DNA of 38,737 nucleotides, from positions 1 through 38,737 of the forward strand of contig CAJXZG010000050.1 of assembly GCA_913063265.1 (NCBI GenBank), given 5' to 3'. The translations under genes were made by a program, and so were the position numbers. Source of the DNA: an uncultured Prolixibacteraceae bacterium (GTDB lineage Bacteria; Bacteroidota; Bacteroidia; Bacteroidales; Prolixibacteraceae). This document shows, piece after piece, positions 32,623 through 38,737 of the stretch; the first letter of the stretch is position 1; every line of letters starts with the position of its first letter. The notes below the pieces were generated by a model that saw only the letters and a list, made by a program, of their open reading frames with translations, searched no databases and had not been told where the DNA came from.

Positions 32623-34341
32623 TTACTTGTTAAGTTCCTCCCAAAAAGTATAAAAAGTATTTTTTGATATACTCCAGTCAGGAGGTTTGATATCACCCCA
32701 TGCTTTTGGAGTATCTGTCATGTTAAAATAATTTATACCAACGATTTGTGTGTTTTTGCGAACAACCCCGGCTGCTTTAATTAACCATTGTGTTTGATAT
32801 TCTTCAGGGCCCTTAACTCCAAATTCAGTTATAAAAAGAGGCTTATCGATAAATCTCATCCTCCAGTTTTTTCGCTTAAAAATAGTTTCAAAGGATTCTT
32901 GTTTTTCAGGATCAGTTATGTTTTTATCAGGAAGGCCATAAATTGCAATACTCACAAAATCAACAACATCATCGCCAGGATACCATTCTATTGAACCTCT
33001 GTCTCCGGCCGGACCCCAGACTTTTTTTATGTTTTCAGGCCATGGTTTGGAATAGGTCATAAAATACCTAAACGACTTGATATATTCAACCGGATCCTGA
33101 CTTTGCCATGGATACCGTGTAATTGGAATTTCCATTTCATGAGCAAAACGCAGGTAAACAGTTTGATTGGTAGAAGAAAGTATAGAAAATAGCATATCTA
33201 ATTCTTTGTTGAAATCGCCATTAATAACTTGTTTTAAAACCTTTCTGTCATTAATACCTAAAGAATTTTGCGATGGTTCAACCGTAACAATAACATTATG
33301 CCCTCTTTTTACTACCTCTTCAAAATCTTTTAGAAAAGAACTATCAGTAATTGTTGCAAAATCAGCAAAAATATGTTCTACTGTAACCGGCTCTTCCTTA
33401 GCTAAAAGTAAGTGCGGATCATGAAAACCAATTTCAAAATTTTCATTTTTTTCCTGGTTTTTCCTCTTTTTTGAACGAGTATAATTTTCTTTGGAATAAA
33501 CAACTTCTTTATTCTCCGCAATGTAATTTGCAATTTTAATAACTAATTCTTCATTAACTGAATCATTTGATGCGTTTTCAGAGCCAAGTACAAAAATAGG
33601 TTTGCCAATAAATCTAAGTCGATGTATTCTCCTTTTAATGTCATAACAAACAGGATAATTATTTGGATAAACATCTAATTCCATTTCAGAATTGCTTTTT
33701 ATGGTAACTGTCGATGCATCAACCCATTCATCTCCAGGGTAATAAATCAGATTTCCTGGATATCCGGCCGAACCCCATACTATTTTTACTTGTGGAGCCC
33801 ATTTTCGACTTAATTCTGTAAAATGCCTAAAAGCTTTAATATAAGTCGATTTGGAATTAAATTGCCAGGGGTATCGATGAGTAGGAACTTCCATTTCAGG
33901 ATTAAATCGGATGTACACATTTTTTCTTTTACCAATCCAATTTTTACAAATTTTTCTAACTATTTGGTCATAATCCCCTTTAATTAATTTATAAAGTGGA
34001 TCATATTTTAATGAAAAAGGATCACTTCCATTCCATGTTTCTATTGTGATTAATATTGGAGTATTTTCGGGAATTTGATTTAGGAAGTCTTGACTGAAAT
34101 TCCAATTTTTTGTATTGAACAATTTAATGTTTAAATGATGAAAATTTTTTATAAATCTATTTTCAGATTCTTCATTAAACGAAAATACCGCAAGAACTGG
34201 CTCTGAGTAATTAACTTGAATTGAATTTTGTCGATTTTGACTTTTTAAAGATTTGTATATTCTTTCTCCATATTTAAGAGTAAATAAAGCTATAACAACA
34301 ATAATTATTGATATTAGGATCATTATAATCTTTTTTATCAT
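32623..34341 (-). CDS. Tandem GH26-type glycoside hydrolase, first domain apparently inactive
   Basis: A 572-residue protein with an N-terminal membrane anchor (about 5-24) and two GH26-like domains (about 45-290 and 315-570). The second has the acid/base Glu402 (RFAHEMEIP) and the nucleophile Glu506 (LFITEFGVKG). The first keeps Glu149 (RFNPEMEVP) but the His before it is Pro, and the nucleophile position reads IFVLGSEN, with Gly253 at the Glu place. GH26 enzymes cut beta-mannans or related beta-glycans; the substrate here is unknown. Both domains share YPWQ, VWG.AG and YPGD motifs, so they arose by duplication. Its stop lies 15 bases from the stop of the convergent saccharopine dehydrogenase gene. 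Confidence 0.85.
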   Translation of the reverse strand: MIKKIIMILISIIIVVIALFTLKYGERIYKSLKSQNRQNSIQVNYSEPVLAVFSFNEESENRFIKNFHHLNIKLFNTKNWNFSQDFLNQIPENTPILITIETWNGSDPFSLKYDPLYKLIKGDYDQIVRKICKNWIGKRKNVYIRFNPEMEVPTHRYPWQFNSKSTYIKAFRHFTELSRKWAPQVKIVWGSAGYPGNLIYYPGDEWVDASTVTIKSNSEMELDVYPNNYPVCYDIKRRIHRLRFIGKPIFVLGSENASNDSVNEELVIKIANYIAENKEVVYSKENYTRSKKRKNQEKNENFEIGFHDPHLLLAKEEPVTVEHIFADFATITDSSFLKDFEEVVKRGHNVIVTVEPSQNSLGINDRKVLKQVINGDFNKELDMLFSILSSTNQTVYLRFAHEMEIPITRYPWQSQDPVEYIKSFRYFMTYSKPWPENIKKVWGPAGDRGSIEWYPGDDVVDFVSIAIYGLPDKNITDPEKQESFETIFKRKNWRMRFIDKPLFITEFGVKGPEEYQTQWLIKAAGVVRKNTQIVGINYFNMTDTPKAWGDIKPPDWSISKNTFYTFWEELNK

Positions 34342-34471
34342 TACGGATATAGTTTATGGTTGTGTTTAATAAATGGATTGAATATAAAAATTAAATATAT
34401 ATATTTTTAGATGTAATCAAAATTTGAATTCAGATTTGAAAGGTAATTATGTAATTCAACGTTTATCTTTA

Positions 34472-34479
34472 TAACTTTG
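34472..34479 (+). promoter_or_regulatory. Candidate -7 element for the 83-residue protein gene
   Basis: TAACTTTG matches the Bacteroidota -7 pattern TAnnTTTG exactly and lies about 40 bases before the ATG at 34520. No clear TTG at -33. Confidence 0.4.
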
Positions 34480-34519
34480 GCTTTTAAGTTGATACGACTT
34501 ATCGCAAATCAAATATGAC

Positions 34520-34771
34520 ATGAAAGAAAAACTATTGCAAGCACTTCACATTGAAAAAGAGGGTGATTGGGATAAAGCACACGAAATTGTGCAGGTTTTG
34601 GAACATGAATATGCGTATTGGATACATGCCTATTTGCACCGAAAAGAGCCTGACCTTTCAAATGCGTATTACTGGTATTCCCGTGCAGGTAAACCCATGC
34701 CGGAATACGGTTATGAAAAAGAGTGGAAGGAAATTTATACGACAATCAGTAAAAAGAAAATGGGAAATTGA
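34520..34771 (+). CDS. Small conserved hypothetical protein
   Basis: An 83-residue soluble protein, no signal peptide or membrane helix. It contains IEKEGDWDKAHEIVQ, WIHAYLHRKEPDLSNAYYWY and SRAGKPMPE, a pattern I recognise from short conserved bacterial proteins of unknown function (helical, TPR-like look: Asp-Trp-Asp-Lys-Ala-His then Tyr-Trp-Tyr-Ser-Arg-Ala). It stands alone on the plus strand with a good -7 element, 42 bases from the convergent TPR gene. Function not known. Confidence 0.8.
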   Translation: MKEKLLQALHIEKEGDWDKAHEIVQVLEHEYAYWIHAYLHRKEPDLSNAYYWYSRAGKPMPEYGYEKEWKEIYTTISKKKMGN

Positions 34772-34813
34772 ACGTAAATTCTGAATTTTGTTAACAGAGA
34801 TAATCAAACTGAT

Positions 34814-36826
34814 TTAATTACAGTATCTTTTAATAATATTATACGCACCATAAATTCCAAGTTCACCTGCCCGGCTTAAATCCAAAGCACCACCTTCAAC
34901 ATCATCCATAAATATTCTTGTTAAACCTCTGTTAAAATAGGCCTCAGCAAATTCAGGTTCCAATTCAATGGCCCTGTTTAAATCTTCTATTGCACTTTTA
35001 TATTCGCCCAGCCTGATTTTAATGTAGGAACGATTAAAAAGACCAAAGAAAAATCCGGGATTTAAAAACATAGCTGCTTCGTAATCTTCAAGTATCTGCT
35101 GATAATCAAGTGCTGCAGGTTCAAAATTATTCCCTTGTGATTCATAATTTATTTCACCAAGCTTTACTGTAAAATCCTGATTGCTGCCAGCCAGAATTTC
35201 AATTTCTTCTAACATTTTATAGCGGCAATTGGCCCTTGAAAAATATGCAATACCTTGTCTTTCGTCAAGTTCGATGCTGCGGTTTAAATCCTCAATTGAC
35301 TTGTTATAATTTCTTGTAAGACTATAAAATATGCCGCGGTTCAGATAGTTATGACTGTTTTCCTGAATTTCTATTTTTTCGTTAAAAAACAAAATGAAAT
35401 TCTCAAAAACTTTTTGGTAACCTGCATTTGATTTATTGGAAATAGTAAGAAGCGGATCGTAATTGTTTTTTTCGTTTATATCATTAATTGCTGCATTGTA
35501 ATACTGAAATCGATCATAATCCACTGCATTTTTCTCAAAAGCAGAAATTATAAAAATAGGTTGTAAATCAATTACTATATTTTTATTCTGAATTCTTCCA
35601 TCCTCAATCTCTTCCTCCTCATAGCTAGGTAATTCACGAGAGTCTTCAATCATAAGATTTGTTCGTCTTTTATCTCTATGATTTTTTGGTTGTTCAGCAA
35701 AAATATCCTTTTCCTCTTCTTTATTCTCAGTATCATTTGTTTGTGCAGATGCCTGATTATTCTGATTAGTTGTATTTGATGAATTTTGAGATTGATTGCT
35801 TGTATTTGAATTTGGTTGGTTCTGATTTGAAGAACCTGCACCTGCGTTCGTATTCTGGTTTTGTTGTCCTGATTGACTGCTGCTACTTTGCTGTTTTTGT
35901 TGATTTTGAGCCAATTGTTCAGCATCGATTATTCTACTTTGCAGATCGAATTTTGGATTTAACTGTGCGGCTATTTTATAATCGTTTTCATAACCGGGTA
36001 ATTTCATTATTTCTTTTGCCATTGCCCTGTTAAAGTATGCGCTTGCCATTTCAGGATTCAGTTGTATAGCCATATTGTAATCGATGATAGCACCCGAATA
36101 ATCTTCAAGCTTGTGTTTGACGATTCCACGGTTATTAAATGCTAAAGCACTTTTGGGATCGAGTTTGATGCATTGGTCGTAATCACGCAAGGCAGACGCA
36201 TAATCCTCCAGTTCGAATCGGGCAATTCCCCTATTTAAGTATGCCCCGGCATAATGTGGACGAATAATAATAACCTCGTTTAAATCTTTTATTGCCCCCT
36301 TTATATCTCCTTTTACAATTTTTGCATTACTTCTGTTCATCAACGCATAAGTTGATTTTGAGTTAACTTTTAATGCCAGATTGTAATCTTCAATTGCACC
36401 ATCTATGTTTTTCTGTGATAATTTGGCAATTCCACGGTTATTGTAAATGTTGTCATTATCAGGGTCAAATTCCAGTGCTTTATCATAATCAGCAATTGCT
36501 TTTTTAAAGTCTCTCAAATTATGGTATGCCATTCCACGATATGTATAAGCCTGAGGATAAAATGGTTTAATTTCGATTGCTGTGTTATAATCTTCAATAG
36601 CCCCTCTGTAATCTTCAAGTTGATGTTTGGCAATTCCCCTGTAAAAATATGCTTCAGCCAAATGAGGTTTAAAACGTAACACAATATTGAAATATTCAAT
36701 TGCCCCTGTGTAATTTCCAATTTGAGTGCGGGTTTGACCTACCCTCATATAATGGTCGATATTCATTTGTGCACCGGCGCTTATGAATATTGAAGCAAAG
36801 AAAATTACAGAAAAAATTCTTTTCAT
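34814..36826 (-). CDS. Secreted TPR-repeat protein with Asn/Gln/Ser-rich linker
   Basis: From the ATG at 36826 the protein is 670 residues with signal peptide MKRIFSVIFFASIFISAGAQ; an ATG 30 bases upstream would lengthen it without benefit. An N-terminal array of about eight TPR units follows (repeated patterns such as YNTAIEIKPFYPQAYTYRG, YDKALEFDPDNDNIYNNRG, YDQCIKLDPKSALAFNNRG). A low-complexity linker of about 60 residues rich in Asn, Gln, Ser and Thr separates it from a second set of TPR units near the C-terminus. TPR arrays bind proteins; the export signal implies a periplasmic scaffold. No enzymatic domain is seen. Confidence 0.85.
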   Translation of the reverse strand: MKRIFSVIFFASIFISAGAQMNIDHYMRVGQTRTQIGNYTGAIEYFNIVLRFKPHLAEAYFYRGIAKHQLEDYRGAIEDYNTAIEIKPFYPQAYTYRGMAYHNLRDFKKAIADYDKALEFDPDNDNIYNNRGIAKLSQKNIDGAIEDYNLALKVNSKSTYALMNRSNAKIVKGDIKGAIKDLNEVIIIRPHYAGAYLNRGIARFELEDYASALRDYDQCIKLDPKSALAFNNRGIVKHKLEDYSGAIIDYNMAIQLNPEMASAYFNRAMAKEIMKLPGYENDYKIAAQLNPKFDLQSRIIDAEQLAQNQQKQQSSSSQSGQQNQNTNAGAGSSNQNQPNSNTSNQSQNSSNTTNQNNQASAQTNDTENKEEEKDIFAEQPKNHRDKRRTNLMIEDSRELPSYEEEEIEDGRIQNKNIVIDLQPIFIISAFEKNAVDYDRFQYYNAAINDINEKNNYDPLLTISNKSNAGYQKVFENFILFFNEKIEIQENSHNYLNRGIFYSLTRNYNKSIEDLNRSIELDERQGIAYFSRANCRYKMLEEIEILAGSNQDFTVKLGEINYESQGNNFEPAALDYQQILEDYEAAMFLNPGFFFGLFNRSYIKIRLGEYKSAIEDLNRAIELEPEFAEAYFNRGLTRIFMDDVEGGALDLSRAGELGIYGAYNIIKRYCN

Positions 36827-36844
36827 TGTTTTAATTTGAGCTGA

Positions 36845-36852
36845 CAAAAATA
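36845..36852 (-). promoter_or_regulatory. Candidate -7 element for the TPR protein gene
   Basis: On the minus strand 36852-36845 reads TATTTTTG, an exact TAnnTTTG match about 20 bases upstream of the ATG at 36826. No -33 TTG recognised, so moderate to low support. Confidence 0.35.
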
Positions 36853-36871
36853 GCATTTTACATTCTATGCA

Positions 36872-36900
36872 TTGGTTTTGATTAATTTTATTTAACTTTT
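36872..36900 (+). promoter_or_regulatory. Candidate promoter for tag
   Basis: TTG (36872-36874), 18 bases, then TAACTTTT (36893-36900), one base off the Bacteroidota -7 pattern TAnnTTTG. It lies about 20 bases before the ATG of tag, giving a very short leader. Confidence 0.35.
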
Positions 36901-36919
36901 AAGTCTAATTTCCATTAAT

Positions 36920-37498
36920 ATGTGCAAAAGATGCGACTGGGGAACCAGTAATTCTCTCATGATTAAATATCACGATGAGGAGTGGGGGGTACCGCTACAT
37001 GATGATAAAAAGCTATTTGAGTTTTTTGTTTTAGAAGGTTTTCAGGCAGGATTAAGCTGGCAAATTGTATTAAACAAAAGAGAGGGATTCAGAAATGCAT
37101 TTGATAATTTTGATCCTGAAATTATTGCGAATTACGATGAAAAAAAGATCGAAACTTTAATTCAGGATAAATCAATAATCCGTAATCGGCAAAAGATTTC
37201 AGCTTGCGTAAACAATGCCCTGCGATTTCTTGAAATTCAAAAAGAGTATGGAAGTTTTGATAAATATATTTGGCAATTTGTTAATTTTAAGCCCATTGTA
37301 AATGCTTTTGAAAGCTTAGCGGAATTGCCTGCAAAAACATCCCTTTCTGATGAAATATCCAAAGACCTAAAAACAAGAGGATTCAAATTTGTAGGCTCAA
37401 CAGTAATTTATGCACACATGCAGGCAACGGGTATGGTTAACGACCATTTGGTGAAATGTTTTCGCTACACAGAAATTAATGAAATGAACCGATTATAA
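36920..37498 (+). CDS. tag: DNA-3-methyladenine glycosylase I
   Basis: A 192-residue protein of the usual Tag length. The start CKRCDWGTSNSLMIKYHDEEWGVPLHDD, the LEGFQAGLSWQIVLNKREGF block, and TRGFKFVGSTVIYAHMQATGMVNDHL are Tag family hallmarks. The structural zinc ligands are expected at Cys near the N-terminus, His18 (YHDEEWG), and His and Cys near the end (NDHLVKCF). The enzyme removes 3-methyladenine from alkylated DNA, leaving an abasic site for repair. It is cytoplasmic and stands before a small lipoprotein gene 22 bases downstream, possibly co-transcribed by chance. Confidence 0.95.
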   Translation: MCKRCDWGTSNSLMIKYHDEEWGVPLHDDKKLFEFFVLEGFQAGLSWQIVLNKREGFRNAFDNFDPEIIANYDEKKIETLIQDKSIIRNRQKISACVNNALRFLEIQKEYGSFDKYIWQFVNFKPIVNAFESLAELPAKTSLSDEISKDLKTRGFKFVGSTVIYAHMQATGMVNDHLVKCFRYTEINEMNRL

Positions 37499-37520
37499 TA
37501 GGTAACAAAATAATTAAAAT

Positions 37521-37817
37521 ATGAAAAAATCAAAACCTGGAAAAACAATGATTTTAGTGTTTGTGTTATTGACAATGATAGTATTAACAGGGTGTGCTGA
37601 TGTTACTCCAATTGAAGATTGTGTTACCGCTAAACCGGCGGGCTTTCTCTGGGGGCTTTGGCATGGTATTATCGCTCCAATAAGTTTTGTGGGAAGTTTA
37701 TTTATTGATGATATTGCAATGTATGCGGTTAACAATAATGGAGGTTGGTACGATTTTGGTTTTGTTATTGGGGCCGGAATACTATTTGGCGGAGGTGGAA
37801 AAGCCTCTAACCGTTAA
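37521..37817 (+). CDS. Small lipoprotein
   Basis: A 98-residue protein with a lipoprotein signal: basic start KKSKPGK, hydrophobic core, and lipobox VLTGCAD. The mature part contains AKPAGFLWGLWHGIIAPISF, a run with Trp residues, and a Gly-rich end (GAGILFGGGGKASNR). Short lipoproteins of this type with a PAGFLWGLWHG segment are widespread in bacteria, but I cannot name a function. It follows tag after 22 bases on the same strand. Confidence 0.8.
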   Translation: MKKSKPGKTMILVFVLLTMIVLTGCADVTPIEDCVTAKPAGFLWGLWHGIIAPISFVGSLFIDDIAMYAVNNNGGWYDFGFVIGAGILFGGGGKASNR

Positions 37818-37928
37818 ATACATTTAATAACTCAGAACATATTTCTTTTTTACTAAAATTATTGTAAACTTTTTTCTTTATACAGTTGTTAAAAAATTGA
37901 AAAATAGACGCTTGTGAAAATTTTTTAT

Positions 37929-37936
37929 TAATTTTG
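37929..37936 (+). promoter_or_regulatory. Candidate -7 element for the C1B peptidase gene
   Basis: TAATTTTG is an exact TAnnTTTG match about 37 bases before the ATG at 37973. TTG triplets at 37912 and 37897 are not at the ideal distance. Confidence 0.4.
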
Positions 37937-37972
37937 GCGACTATCAAAAAAGGGGTTTAACTATTTAATTAT

Positions 37973-38737
37973 ATGAAATTGCGCGTTTTATTGTCCACTG
38001 TCTTAGTGGCGTTAGTTTTTTTAGTTTATTCGGGGAATTCAGACAAAGGAGACAAAGCAGCTCCTGCCTATATTTTTGAAGACGAGAATATTTTGCCGGC
38101 TACGTCTGTAAAAGATCAATACCGGACAGGTACTTGTTGGTCGTTCTCCGGACTTTCATTTTTAGAGTCGGAATTATTGAGACTCGGAAAAACTGAAGTT
38201 GACCTTTCCGAAATGTTCGTTGTATGGCATACGTATTCTGAAAAAGCTGACAGATATGTACGTTTGCATGGAGAAAATACTTTTTCTGCGGGTGGAGCAT
38301 TTCATGATGTAACCAACGTGATTAAAAAATATGGAATTGTTCCGGAATCTGTGTATAACGGACTGGAGGATGGAAAATCAAGACATATTCATGGTGAAAT
38401 GGATAATCTTTTGCGTCACCAGGTTGATTCCATTGTTCAGAATAAGAACAAAAAAGTTTGTGCTAACTGGTCCGAGACCATCAATACAACCCTTGATTCC
38501 TACCTTGGACAAATTCCTGAATCATTTGATTTTGATGGCAAAAATTATACACCGGAAACATTTGCAAAAGAATATGTTGGATTGAACATAGACGATTATA
38601 TTGAAATAACTTCTTATACACATCACCCTTTTTATTCCAGGTTTAAACTTGAAGTTCCGGATAACTGGTCCTGGGATGAGGTTTACAATGTTCCGTTAAA
38701 TGAATTTGAAGAAATAATAGATTATTCGCTTGATAAC
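37973..38737 (+). CDS. C1B papain-fold peptidase (PepC/bleomycin hydrolase-like), 5' part
   Basis: Reading from the ATG at 37973 gives 255 codons open to the window edge. The signal peptide MKLRVLLSTVLVALVFLVYS suggests export, unlike the classical cytoplasmic PepC. The catalytic Cys lies in KDQYRTGTCWSFSGLSFLES, the canonical C1B block with its oxyanion Gln. Further family features are EMFVVWHTYSEKADRYV, FHDVTNVIKKYGIVPESVY and NYTPETFAKEYVGLN. The catalytic His and Asn would lie beyond the edge. Homologues act as aminopeptidases on peptides. It has its own -7 element and 155-base upstream gap. Confidence 0.88.
   Translation, partial: MKLRVLLSTVLVALVFLVYSGNSDKGDKAAPAYIFEDENILPATSVKDQYRTGTCWSFSGLSFLESELLRLGKTEVDLSEMFVVWHTYSEKADRYVRLHGENTFSAGGAFHDVTNVIKKYGIVPESVYNGLEDGKSRHIHGEMDNLLRHQVDSIVQNKNKKVCANWSETINTTLDSYLGQIPESFDFDGKNYTPETFAKEYVGLNIDDYIEITSYTHHPFYSRFKLEVPDNWSWDEVYNVPLNEFEEIIDYSLDN

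Overview
The window reads as chromosomal DNA of an anaerobic or facultative member of the Bacteroidota, probably near the Marinilabiliales/Prolixibacteraceae. This rests on A+T-rich DNA, gene starts without Shine-Dalgarno sequences, several matches to the Bacteroidota -7 element TAnnTTTG, and the protein families present. No rRNA, tRNA, CRISPR array, transposase or phage gene was seen. The placement is inference from the sequence alone.

Region 1 (1-9213, minus strand) is a periplasmic/membrane redox gene set. It holds three tandem secreted PQQ-like beta-propeller proteins, a membrane-anchored fourth propeller, an NHL-repeat protein, a 64-residue four-cysteine protein, a Tat-type four-cluster ferredoxin, a NapH/NosR-like membrane Fe-S protein, and the start of a further membrane protein cut by the window edge. 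The spacers of its lower half carry several kinds of short repeat: 7-bp tandem repeats, REP-like hairpins and a perfect palindrome. One 7-bp repeat encodes a signal peptide.

Region 2 (9438-12624) holds an SRPBCC protein, typA with a clear terminator, and an archaemetzincin-type metalloprotease.

Region 3 (12682-20870, minus strand) is the first candidate undescribed system. Gene order is: a fusion of a PstS-like periplasmic binding domain, a membrane helix and a GcvH-like (lipoyl-type) domain; a 16-cysteine HybA/HmcB-type Fe-S protein; an NrfD-type quinone-interacting membrane protein; a second membrane-anchored GcvH-like protein; a histidine kinase with periplasmic haem-c motifs; and a sigma-54 response regulator. 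A sigma-54-type promoter and a cluster of TTCAACA-type inverted repeats lie upstream of the first gene. No molybdopterin, hydrogenase or cytochrome catalytic subunit is present.

Region 4 (21037-32607) is the second and most coherent candidate. A tightly packed minus-strand operon encodes a radical-SAM KamA-like aminomutase, a PcaI/PcaJ-type 3-oxoadipate CoA-transferase, a class III (beta-amino-acid type) aminotransferase, a PcaF-type thiolase, an antiquitin/ALDH7-type aldehyde dehydrogenase and a saccharopine dehydrogenase. A second saccharopine dehydrogenase is transcribed divergently. Read as chemistry: saccharopine -> 2-aminoadipate semialdehyde -> 2-aminoadipate -> (2,3-aminomutase) 3-aminoadipate -> 3-oxoadipate -> 3-oxoadipyl-CoA -> succinyl-CoA + acetyl-CoA. 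This would join the saccharopine route of lysine catabolism to the beta-ketoadipate route. The aminomutase lacks both aspartates that hold the lysine side-chain ammonium in lysine 2,3-aminomutase, as expected if its substrate is acidic.

Region 5 (32623-38737) is ordinary accessory and housekeeping content: a tandem GH26 protein with one apparently dead domain, a small conserved protein, a TPR protein, tag (3-methyladenine glycosylase I), a small lipoprotein, and the start of a C1B (bleomycin hydrolase/PepC-like) peptidase that runs off the window.
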